Assembly: GCA_016926925.1 (NCBI GenBank)
Contig: JAFGNQ010000051.1
Span: 1 to 9,321 of the forward strand
DNA: 9,321 nt
Direction of reading: 5' to 3'
DNA from: Candidatus Aminicenantota bacterium
GTDB taxonomy: Bacteria > Acidobacteriota > Aminicenantia > Aminicenantales > Aminicenantaceae
Shown here: positions 1 to 6,267 of the stretch, piece by piece
Layout: each line of letters starts with the position of its first letter
How positions within the stretch are numbered: position 1 is the first letter of the stretch
Position numbers and translations under genes: made by a program
The notes under the pieces: model-generated
What the model saw: only the letters and a program-made list of their open reading frames with translations
Told to the model about the DNA's origin: nothing
Database searches by the model: none

Positions 1-105
1 ACAGATCTATAATGCAAAACATACCCAAATCTTCATGCAGACAATCTCCCCGCGGATTTTAAAAGAATGAATGCTTGTGGAGAACTGTGAAGGACGGAAT
101 CTCTG

Positions 106-1308
106 TCAATCCTGACGTTCGAAATTAAAAAAGATTTTATGTTTTTTCAGCTTTATGAAACTCCGTCTGATCAACAGCACTTCTGCATCCCTGAAAGTGT
201 CAGAGGAACAGCAGGCAACCGGGCCTAAAAACAGCTCCCGCAGACGATAGATGTTGACGGCAGGCAGAGGATTATAGAACCACTCGGCGTGAATCGTTCT
301 TCTCTTATTGTGGCTGTAGAAGTTGGCTATACTCGCCTTCTCCCGGCCCCAGTATTCACATGCAGGATAGCTCGGCAAGGGGCCGAAAAAAACCGGGGAT
401 CCGATCGGATTTCCCCATTGATCCGTCCAGAAAGTAACCCTGTCGGTCTGGATGATCACCCGGTTGTGCTTATTGATTGGATTATCGGAATAGACCAAAT
501 ATATGTCTTTATAGTCGCTGTCCGTCCAGGAAGGATCTCCGAGAAGGGTAAAACCGGTATAGGTTCCGTCCGGTAACAGAGATACCATTGCAATGAAGCA
601 GTCGCCGCTATCCCAGTCACAGAGATGGGCCATCAAAAAACTGTCCTCTCCGTTCCAGATGATATCCGAAGCCTTTGGCGACTGGCCGTCATACCAAAAG
701 ATGGCTTCCACGTATGTCGCCGGATCCGTAACGTCCGGCCAGACGAAGGATCGGTACTGGCAGCGGCCCCTTCCGCAGGCGGAAATAGCCAGCGCTCCCC
801 CGTGATAGGCGATACCGCATCCGAAAGAGCCTCCGCCGCCGACGGATGGTACTTCATTGTATCCAGTCCAGCCGCCGAGTATATCGACGCACGTCCAGTA
901 GGCGTTATCGGTATCCAAGGGGTCATCGGAGCGGTCCCAAACCACGTACGCCTTTTTCCCGCCATCGCTCGTGCAGTCCACGTGGCTGATGACTTCCTCT
1001 ACGGCCAGCCGCTGTCTGGAAGTGATCTTTCCGTAGGTAGTTGAAGAACTCGATCCGCCTACTGTCAAATACCACAGCTCGTCTTTCAGAGTCAGATCCT
1101 GCTGCCGGACCGTGAACACAGCGAAGACGGCATAGACATCCGTCCTTTCGAAATAACCGTTGAATTGACAGGAAGCGGCTGTTTTGAACTTGATAGCTCC
1201 CCGGGGGGACCAGTCTTGAACCGCAGTGATTCCGGCAAATGCCGTAGAAGAGACAAGCAAAAACACAACGGTCAGTATAGAGAGGTAAAATAGCCTTTTG
1301 GATTTCAT
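106..1308 (-). CDS. Secreted Cys-rich protein of unknown family
   Basis: This encodes a 400-residue exported protein that I do not recognise. It opens with a Sec signal peptide: basic MKSKR, a hydrophobic stretch to about residue 22, and an AFA cleavage site after residue 25. The mature part has 11 cysteines (residues 47, 112, 140, 164, 178, 183, 230, 237, 317, 366, 367), including CGRGRC and CDWDSGDC, which suggests disulfides outside the cytoplasm. Alternating hydrophobic strands and Trp/Asp-rich turns (VVWDRSDD, IFWYDG, VYSDNP, WTDQWGNP) recall beta-propeller blades, but I could not define a repeat. The C-terminus, after the CC pair, is short and basic. A longer start at 1344 is open, but 1308 is preferred because a strong ribosome binding site precedes it and it yields a normal signal peptide. 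It is divergent from the glycosyltransferase operon, so a shared envelope role is possible but unproven. Confidence 0.8.
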   Translation of the reverse strand: MKSKRLFYLSILTVVFLLVSSTAFAGITAVQDWSPRGAIKFKTAASCQFNGYFERTDVYAVFAVFTVRQQDLTLKDELWYLTVGGSSSSTTYGKITSRQRLAVEEVISHVDCTSDGGKKAYVVWDRSDDPLDTDNAYWTCVDILGGWTGYNEVPSVGGGGSFGCGIAYHGGALAISACGRGRCQYRSFVWPDVTDPATYVEAIFWYDGQSPKASDIIWNGEDSFLMAHLCDWDSGDCFIAMVSLLPDGTYTGFTLLGDPSWTDSDYKDIYLVYSDNPINKHNRVIIQTDRVTFWTDQWGNPIGSPVFFGPLPSYPACEYWGREKASIANFYSHNKRRTIHAEWFYNPLPAVNIYRLRELFLGPVACCSSDTFRDAEVLLIRRSFIKLKKHKIFFNFERQD

Positions 1309-1310
1309 TT

Positions 1311-1320
1311 CTCCTCCTTT
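1311..1320 (-). promoter_or_regulatory. Strong ribosome binding site deciding the start of the secreted protein
   Basis: On the minus strand AAAGGAGGAG lies directly before AA-ATG at 1308. The GGAGG core ends four bases from the start codon. It supports Met at 1308 over the in-frame ATG at 1344, which has only a weak GGGG upstream. Confidence 0.7.
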
Positions 1321-1364
1321 GAGGGACGTGCGCAATTTGCTCATTGCCCCAGCTTGCTTAAAAT

Positions 1365-1370
1365 ATTATA
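1365..1370 (-). promoter_or_regulatory. Candidate -10 box for the secreted-protein gene
   Basis: The minus strand reads a perfect TATAAT here. The best -35 at 17-base spacing (1388-1393, TTTTAA) is poor. A start near 1358 would give a leader of about 50 bases to the ATG at 1308, room for the strong ribosome binding site. Inferred from consensus only. Confidence 0.4.
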
Positions 1371-1405
1371 CATAACGGGAAGATAAATTAAAACGAAAAA
1401 AACAT

Positions 1406-1433
1406 TTGACATGGGGGATTACAAAGATATGAT
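1406..1433 (+). promoter_or_regulatory. Candidate sigma-70 promoter of the glycosyltransferase operon
   Basis: A perfect TTGACA (1406-1411) is followed after 16 bases by TATGAT (1428-1433), a five-of-six match to the -10 consensus. Transcription would begin near 1440, giving a leader of only about 20 bases to the ATG at 1461. It lies in the 152-base gap between divergent genes and would serve all three downstream overlapping genes. Confidence 0.6.
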
Positions 1434-1460
1434 ATAAGACTCTGAAATTCATCTCATTTC

Positions 1461-2639
1461 ATGGTTGATAAAATTCTTCTGGCTCTGTTTGTCGGTTCAT
1501 TTGCCATAGTCTGGATGTCCACGGTCGGGTATGTGTTGATTCTCAGGCTGCTTGTTTTTTTGAATCCCAAAACCTCAAATGTTGCTCCTGATTACCCTGA
1601 AATTGCCGTTGTGATCCCCACTTTGAATGAAGAAGCCGGTATTTTAGATAAGATTGACGATGTGGGACTCAGCGATTATCCCCAAGATCGAATGCATGTG
1701 ATCGTTGTGGATGGCGGATCGAAAGACAGAACCGTGGAATTCGTAAAAAGGGAGATCTCGAGAGGGAAGAAAATCAAACTCATCTGTTTGAACCAATCCC
1801 GGGGAAAAGTCGACCAAATAAATCATATCCTGACTAATCCGGGAGAAGATATCATCGTTTTCACGGATGCCGACTCCCGGCTTGAGCCTCCCTGTATCAG
1901 AGAGCTCGTTCATTGCTTGACGAGTGATCCTGCCACCGCTATGGTTGGAGCGAAAGTCAAACCGAAGAGCAGCCTTCTTGAGGAGCGGATCCATTGGATA
2001 TTTCTGAACTACATCTGGTGGCTGGAAGGAGAGATATTCTCGAGTGCAGGGATTTCCGGTGTATGTTATGCAGTGAACCGGAATATTTTTCTCTCTCTCG
2101 CTCAAGATGCCATTGCAGAAGATATTCATCTGGGGCTCGACATCAGTGCTCGCGGCTACCGCGTGAGGATATGCCGTGAGGCCGTGGCCCATGAGCTCAG
2201 AGTTCCACAAACCCCTCAGGAGTTTGTCAGGTTCCGAAGAAGACGGGGAGCGAGCTATGTGAACGAGCTTGTGCATTCTCAGGCTCACACTGATCCCCCC
2301 ATCGGTTGGGAGATAGCAAAGTTCGTTCGTCTCTGGCAGTTTTCCTTGGTCGGCTGGTTTAGTCTGATAATGATTGCGTCGGCCTGTTTTCTTGCTGCGA
2401 CCAGGCATTGGATGTTTATTGGTATGCTTTCAGCGTTGATGCTGGTTTCAATAATCCTCCAGGTTTTTTTTCTCTCGAATCATTCGGAGAAAAGACCCGG
2501 TTTCTTTGTTTTGTGCAAAGCTTTGGTTCGGTTCTCTATTTTGCTCCTGGTCTCGCTCCTCTCATTGAATAAAAATCCGACTCTCCTGGGGCCATTAGGT
2601 GGAAATGAGGAAGGTTATGATAACAGCCCAACAGCTTAA
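1461..2639 (+). CDS. Membrane-bound family 2 glycosyltransferase
   Basis: A 392-residue GT-A fold glycosyltransferase, expected to move a sugar from a nucleotide sugar to a lipid-linked or growing polysaccharide acceptor at the inner face of the cytoplasmic membrane. Residues about 5-33 form an N-terminal membrane segment. The catalytic domain follows, with VVIPTLNEE (50-58), VDGGSKDRT (83-91), the metal-binding DAD at 136-138 (FTDADS), and the probable catalytic acid in AEDIHLG (219-225). The FRRRRG segment at 258-263 sits where processive enzymes such as cellulose, hyaluronan and NodC chitin-oligomer synthases carry QxxRW; the exact motif is absent, so processivity is uncertain. Three more membrane segments follow (about 293-313, 317-337, 348-369). 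No clear ribosome binding site precedes the ATG. The 3' end overlaps the radical SAM gene, indicating an operon. Acceptor and sugar are unknown. Confidence 0.9.
   Translation: MVDKILLALFVGSFAIVWMSTVGYVLILRLLVFLNPKTSNVAPDYPEIAVVIPTLNEEAGILDKIDDVGLSDYPQDRMHVIVVDGGSKDRTVEFVKREISRGKKIKLICLNQSRGKVDQINHILTNPGEDIIVFTDADSRLEPPCIRELVHCLTSDPATAMVGAKVKPKSSLLEERIHWIFLNYIWWLEGEIFSSAGISGVCYAVNRNIFLSLAQDAIAEDIHLGLDISARGYRVRICREAVAHELRVPQTPQEFVRFRRRRGASYVNELVHSQAHTDPPIGWEIAKFVRLWQFSLVGWFSLIMIASACFLAATRHWMFIGMLSALMLVSIILQVFFLSNHSEKRPGFFVLCKALVRFSILLLVSLLSLNKNPTLLGPLGGNEEGYDNSPTA
2607..2614 (+). promoter_or_regulatory. Ribosome binding site inside the glycosyltransferase gene
   Basis: GAGGAAGG lies six bases (counted from GAGG) before the ATG at 2617. 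It selects this start over the in-frame GTG at 2599 and ATG at 2605, which have no well-spaced site. Confidence 0.55.
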
Positions 2640-3621
2640 AATCGGTCTGCGTTTTTTGAAATACTACCCCAATAAAGTCCGTCCGTATGAGGTAGCAGCC
2701 CAGCTTTGGAATTCTTGCGACCAGCGATGCATCTACTGTCGCTGTCCTGATGTGCCGACACAGCTCATGACCACGGAACAGTGGTGTTCGGTGCTGCGGG
2801 ATCTCCAGCGGCTGGGCACCATTCGTATCAAGTTCCAGGGAGGGGAACCCACGCTCAAGCCGGATTTTCTCGAAATTTGTTGGGAAGCACGCAAGCTGGG
2901 CATGATAACTTCGACGGTCACGAACGGAATGAGGACCGCATCGAAACCGGAGCTCCTGGACCCCCTCAAAGAAGTTGTCGTCAGTCTGGATTCCCTCCGT
3001 CCTGAAGTCAATGATTACATGCGCGGAGAAGGTGCCTTTGCAGGGGCGACAAAAACCATAGAACACGCTTTGGAGAAAGGACTTAAAACCTATGTGAACA
3101 TGGCGCTCTGCCAAAAAAACCTCGAGGATCTGGAAGCCATGCTGGCATTCTGCGAAGACCGTGGAATGAAGATGAATGCTCAGCCCATAAAATTCGGAGT
3201 GGAGTATTATGATGAGGGAGCAAGAAAATTGGCCCTCAGTCCGGATCAGATAAGGGGCGTTCATCTTCAGATGATAGAGTGGAAAAAACAGAGACGGGGT
3301 ATCATGTTCGCTGCCGCCTCCTTTAGAAAAGCACTGGATTGGCCCGATCTTACCCTGAATAACATCCAGAGCGAGGCATATTCGGACTGTATGGCCGGCA
3401 AATTTTACTTTCATATCGATCCCGATGGAGACGTCATCCCCTGTATTCCCCACGGGGCCGATTTCACGCCAAAAAATATTCTGAGGGATGGTTTGTACGA
3501 AGCGCTCAGGCATGTGCGCCACCACAACTGCGGGGACTGCTGGTCTCCATACCTCAATGAGCGAAAGGCTTTATTCAAGCTCCATCCTGCTGCGCTTATC
3601 GAGTTTTTTAGAAGAGGATAA
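2617..3621 (+). CDS. Radical SAM enzyme with C-terminal SPASM/twitch-like cysteines
   Basis: A 334-residue radical SAM protein. The canonical CxxxCxxC that binds the SAM-cleaving [4Fe-4S] cluster is at Cys34, Cys38 and Cys41 (SCDQRCIYC), followed by the SAM-contacting GGEP at 75-78 and the strands TVTNG and VVVSLDS of the partial TIM barrel. The C-terminal part holds four further cysteines, Cys258, Cys276 (DGDVIPC), and Cys305/Cys308 (CGDC). This is enough to ligate one auxiliary cluster, as in SPASM/twitch members of the MoaA/PqqE group. Those families modify peptides, nucleosides, sugars or lipids; the substrate here cannot be read from sequence. The start at 2617 has a good ribosome binding site, while a GTG at 2599 would add six residues. 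The gene overlaps the glycosyltransferase by 23 bases and its TAA overlaps the next ATG by one base, so it probably tailors the same product. Confidence 0.9.
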   Translation: MITAQQLKIGLRFLKYYPNKVRPYEVAAQLWNSCDQRCIYCRCPDVPTQLMTTEQWCSVLRDLQRLGTIRIKFQGGEPTLKPDFLEICWEARKLGMITSTVTNGMRTASKPELLDPLKEVVVSLDSLRPEVNDYMRGEGAFAGATKTIEHALEKGLKTYVNMALCQKNLEDLEAMLAFCEDRGMKMNAQPIKFGVEYYDEGARKLALSPDQIRGVHLQMIEWKKQRRGIMFAAASFRKALDWPDLTLNNIQSEAYSDCMAGKFYFHIDPDGDVIPCIPHGADFTPKNILRDGLYEALRHVRHHNCGDCWSPYLNERKALFKLHPAALIEFFRRG

Positions 3622-4367
3622 TGAACACGGATCCAATCAATTCCCTTCCCAATATTCCAAAATCTCAGGTGATGCTGGAGTATCGGGATATCGAAAACAA
3701 GAAAACTCAAAAAGAGGGCTGTTCGAGGCGTCCTACTTTAGCCCTGAGACTTGCCCTTTCTGTCTTTGGAAGTACACCAAGAGAAGGGTTTGTTCCCATG
3801 AGATTCTTTGCAGAAGAAGATGTCCAGGTCTATTTGGGATTACCGAACCATCCCTTGAACAAGCTGCTTCTTTTTACGGGAGAGACCACAACCAGGAAGA
3901 TCGTGCAGCTGGTCTTTCCTAAATACAGTGAGAAAGGGTTGCCGTTTGATCGGAGATTCGCACCTGCTGATGGTCTGGCTCCGGAGTTGATGCCGTGGTT
4001 CGAACAGATTATGGATATTGCGAGAAGAATAAAATATGAAGGATGGAAGCCTCCGCCGATCAACGTACTCAACTTCAAAGGCGGGAGGAATGCTCCCTGG
4101 ATCGTTCGTGCCGAACATCTCTGTGGACAAATCCTGGATGGTACTCACAGGGCACTGGCCTATACTATTCTCGGATCGGAGTTTCCGGAAATGCCTGTTT
4201 GTGTGCACGTGCTTTATATCCGACCCTTTGTGCTGGCGTTTGTAAATTCCCTGACTATTGCCCTGAGGTTTTTTATGGATCCGTTTCGCTTTGCGGCATT
4301 TCTGAAGAAGAGGTTTGGAGGGGCTGCCCACTTCTCTCCGACAGAAAAATCATCATATTTCAAATGA
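3621..4367 (+). CDS. ParB/sulfiredoxin-like protein in a glycosyltransferase operon
   Basis: A 248-residue protein with no confident family name. Its clearest feature is ILDGTHRALA at residues 171-180, which matches the DGxHR nucleotide-binding motif of the ParB/sulfiredoxin (ParB N-terminal) fold and is followed by a strand, VCVHVLYI. In that superfamily the motif contacts phosphates in ParB CTPases, sulfiredoxin, and the free-serine kinases SerK and SbnI. No ParB helix-turn-helix is visible. Residues about 200-230 are hydrophobic with basic ends and may touch the membrane. The ATG shares a base with the stop of the radical SAM gene (TAATG), with AGAGG three bases upstream, so coupled translation is likely. 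By context it may phosphorylate or otherwise activate a small molecule for the glycosyltransferase pathway; this is inference. It is the last gene of the operon. Confidence 0.7.
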   Translation: MNTDPINSLPNIPKSQVMLEYRDIENKKTQKEGCSRRPTLALRLALSVFGSTPREGFVPMRFFAEEDVQVYLGLPNHPLNKLLLFTGETTTRKIVQLVFPKYSEKGLPFDRRFAPADGLAPELMPWFEQIMDIARRIKYEGWKPPPINVLNFKGGRNAPWIVRAEHLCGQILDGTHRALAYTILGSEFPEMPVCVHVLYIRPFVLAFVNSLTIALRFFMDPFRFAAFLKKRFGGAAHFSPTEKSSYFK

Positions 4368-4378
4368 TCACTTTTTTT
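4352..4378 (+). terminator. Weak candidate terminator of the glycosyltransferase operon
   Basis: ATCAT (4352-4356) and ATGAT (4364-4368) can pair around a seven-base loop, followed closely by a run of seven T (4372-4378). The stem is short and AT-only, so it would be weak. Its position across the operon's last stop codon is its main support. Confidence 0.25.
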
Positions 4379-4389
4379 CATCATGTGCC

Positions 4390-4414
4390 ATTAGGTGACA
4401 CAATAGGTGCCACA
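4390..4414 (+). repeat. Two tandem 13-base direct repeats
   Basis: ATTAGGTGACACA (4390-4402) is followed with a period of 12 by AATAGGTGCCACA (4402-4414), 11 of 13 bases identical. The first copy also forms the right arm of an imperfect inverted repeat with TGTGCCA at 4384-4390. The pair lies at the join between the balanced-composition operon and the AT-rich abiE block, so it could be a junction scar or a regulator site. Confidence 0.45.
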
Positions 4415-4445
4415 GTGGAGTTTTTGCCCTTAGGGAGAGAAAAAA

Positions 4446-4473
4446 TTGATTTTCCGAAATATTTATATATAAT
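4446..4473 (+). promoter_or_regulatory. Candidate abiE promoter
   Basis: TTGATT (4446-4451, four of six consensus bases) is followed after 16 bases by a perfect TATAAT (4468-4473). Transcription would begin near 4480, about 25 bases before the ATG at 4505. Surroundings are very AT-rich, so chance matches are likelier than elsewhere. Confidence 0.45.
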
Positions 4474-4484
4474 AACTATATAAA
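4462..4484 (+). promoter_or_regulatory. Candidate AbiEi operator (inverted repeat over the -10 box)
   Basis: TTTATATA (4462-4469) and TATATAAA (4477-4484) are perfect inverted copies separated by seven bases, and they straddle the TATAAT. AbiEi antitoxins are known to repress their own promoters by binding inverted repeats, so this is the natural candidate. The arms contain only A and T, which lowers its significance. Confidence 0.4.
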
Positions 4485-4504
4485 CATGTAATTGGTACCG
4501 CAAA

Positions 4505-5323
4505 ATGGGATTAACAACAAATAAATATAGGTTAGGCTTATCTAAAAGAGGCTCTCTACTACTTTCTACTCTGGCAAGGGAAGACAAAAATATATTTAGA
4601 ATAGATGAAGCTAAAAAAATCTTAAAAGAAGATCCGAAAAAAGTTTTGTCTTATCTAATCCAGAAAAAATGGATATTGCACTTGAAAAGAGGACTCTATG
4701 CAATCGTTCCTTTAGATATCGGAGTAAAGGGTGCTGAAGATTTTATCGTACATGATTTTGTTATAGCCTCCTATTTGACCAAGCCTTACTATATCTCTTT
4801 CTGGTCAGCTTTAAATTATCACGGATTATCAGACCAAATTCCTAAGTCGGTTTTTATCGCTACAAAAAAAGCTAAGAAAGCTCTGGCTATTCTTAATACA
4901 GAGTTTGTTTTTGTTCAGCTTAAAAATAGCAGTTTTACTGGCATAGAAAAAATTGAAGTAGAGAATCAGAAAATCAATATATCAAATGTAAACAAAACTG
5001 TAGCAGATTGCCTGGACCATCCTGAACACTCAGGAGGCATTGAAGAAGTAGCAAGAGCTATTTATTTTAATCATAATGAATTGGATTTAAACAAAGTAAA
5101 AAACTATTCCCTGAAAATGAATAATGTCACGATTCTAAAAAGGCTGGGATATATTCTGGAAAAAACAGTGTTACTGGGAAAATATAAAGATGTCTTTAAG
5201 GATATTCCGCTGACCAAAGGATATTCAATGTTTGACACAATCAGCAAGAAAAAAGGTAAATACAACGAAAAATGGAAGCTGAATATTAATGTCGATATTA
5301 GCCCTCAGAGGTGGATGTATTGA
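4505..5323 (+). CDS. abiEi: AbiEi-type antitoxin (type IV toxin-antitoxin)
   Basis: A 272-residue AbiEi-family antitoxin and transcriptional repressor. Residues about 14-70 form the N-terminal winged-helix domain, ending in KRGLYAI (61-67), the recognisable wing motif of this family. The C-terminal antitoxin domain follows with YYISFWSALNYHGLSDQIP (95-113), the segment KTVADCLDHP (164-173), and a C-terminus rich in Lys and aromatic residues. In characterised AbiE systems AbiEi represses the operon and counters the toxin without a stable complex (type IV). Length matches the family. No clear ribosome binding site precedes the ATG. The stop codon overlaps the toxin start (TTGA), so the two are translationally coupled. 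The gene is much richer in A and T than its left neighbours, consistent with horizontal acquisition. Confidence 0.93.
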   Translation: MGLTTNKYRLGLSKRGSLLLSTLAREDKNIFRIDEAKKILKEDPKKVLSYLIQKKWILHLKRGLYAIVPLDIGVKGAEDFIVHDFVIASYLTKPYYISFWSALNYHGLSDQIPKSVFIATKKAKKALAILNTEFVFVQLKNSSFTGIEKIEVENQKINISNVNKTVADCLDHPEHSGGIEEVARAIYFNHNELDLNKVKNYSLKMNNVTILKRLGYILEKTVLLGKYKDVFKDIPLTKGYSMFDTISKKKGKYNEKWKLNINVDISPQRWMY

Positions 5324-6090
5324 TAGACAGGAGAGAGCTTCTGGCAAAAGCGCGCGAAAGAAAATTAAATCTGAATATAGTTGAAAAAGATTATGTTTTA
5401 GGTTGGCTGTTATGGGGATGTTCTCAGTTTGATTCCCTTGTTTTTAAAGGCGGAACAGCTTTATCTAAAATTTATTTTCCTGAAATCTGGCGTTTGTCAG
5501 AGGATTTGGATTTTAGCCTTTTGGATGATGATTTTAGCTTGATATCCGATACTGTTGAAGAAATGTTTAAGCAGGTTGAGAAAAAATCTGGAATTAAGCT
5601 TGTTTTAAAAAGTAGATTTTCAAATCCGGATTATTTGCAGCTGAAGATTCAATATCATGGAGTTATTAGTCGAAACTGGATTAAAGCAGATTTTATGAAA
5701 AATGATATTGTCGATAATCCAGTTAAAAAATATTTGAAAAAAGAATATTCAGACTATGAAAAGGTTGATATCACGGTTGAATCATTGGAAGAGATTTTTT
5801 GCTCTAAAGTCAGAACAGTAATAGAGAGAAAAAAATGCAGGGATTTTTTTGATTTATGGAAGTTAATAAACATGTCTGTTGATATAAAAAAAGTGAAAAA
5901 GATTTTAAGCAATAAACTAGAGATTAAAGGGATAAAATTAGTTTCTTTGAAGCAGATATTTGCTGAAGATTTAAAGGAAACTCTGTTTCCCTATTGGGAA
6001 AGAGAATTAGGAAGATTAGTAAATCCTTTGCCTGAATTGGAAATAGTGTTGACAGAGCTGAAAAGCTTTATTAAAGCTCGATTTATTTAA
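5320..6090 (+). CDS. abiEii: AbiEii-type nucleotidyltransferase toxin
   Basis: A 256-residue DNA polymerase beta-like nucleotidyltransferase of the AbiEii/AbiGii (MenT-like) toxin family. The visible motifs are VEKDYVLGWLL near the N-terminus, KGGTALSK (43-50), the metal-binding DLDF (Asp62, Asp64), and KCRDFFDLW with Arg174-Asp175 and Asp178. Family toxins block growth by nucleotide transfer; the mycobacterial MenT relatives modify tRNA acceptor ends, and AbiE gives abortive phage infection. All recognisable catalytic residues are present, so it should be active. I place the start at TTG 5320: AGAGGTGG lies five bases upstream, the resulting MIDRRELL matches the usual N-terminus of the family, and it makes a four-base TTGA overlap with the antitoxin stop. 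The GTG at 5311 lacks a spaced ribosome binding site. Composition is AT-rich, like the antitoxin. Confidence 0.93.
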   Translation: MIDRRELLAKARERKLNLNIVEKDYVLGWLLWGCSQFDSLVFKGGTALSKIYFPEIWRLSEDLDFSLLDDDFSLISDTVEEMFKQVEKKSGIKLVLKSRFSNPDYLQLKIQYHGVISRNWIKADFMKNDIVDNPVKKYLKKEYSDYEKVDITVESLEEIFCSKVRTVIERKKCRDFFDLWKLINMSVDIKKVKKILSNKLEIKGIKLVSLKQIFAEDLKETLFPYWERELGRLVNPLPELEIVLTELKSFIKARFI

Positions 6091-6093
6091 TCG
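6064..6093 (+). other. Two tandem hairpins across the abiEii stop codon
   Basis: AGCTTT/AAAGCT (6064-6078, loop ATT) is followed at once by CGATT/AATCG (6079-6093, loop of five). Both are perfect stems at the very end of the toxin gene. There is no T-run directly after, only ATTTTT near 6115, so this could be an mRNA 3' protective structure or a poor terminator. Confidence 0.3.
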
Positions 6094-6267
6094 CCAGTCA
6101 AAAACTTCCTACAAAATTTTTCCTTTCCAGGTCGGCTATTTCTTCGAAACTTCACGCCTAAAATTTATGGGAAAGTTTGCAGTACTCTTTCATTACAAAA
6201 TGTTTGGAATTGCCACCCACGGAATCGAGCTTAACAGCAGCAGGGGGTATGATGCAATCTCTCCTCT

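Noticed and set aside
625..1044. 139-codon plus-strand frame opposite the secreted protein
   Set aside because: The minus-strand gene has a signal peptide and strong ribosome binding site; this frame has neither and competes with other overlapping frames.
1644..2408. 254-codon open frame on the minus strand
   Set aside because: It is antisense to the glycosyltransferase core with its DGGS and DAD motifs; no domain recognised.
2536..3525. 329-codon open frame on the minus strand
   Set aside because: It is the antisense shadow of the radical SAM gene, whose cluster-binding motifs are unmistakable; the antisense product has no recognisable domain or start signal.
4421..4445. CCCT/AGGG with flanking T and A runs upstream of the abiE promoter
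   Set aside because: Only four paired bases with almost no loop; more likely chance in a low-complexity stretch.
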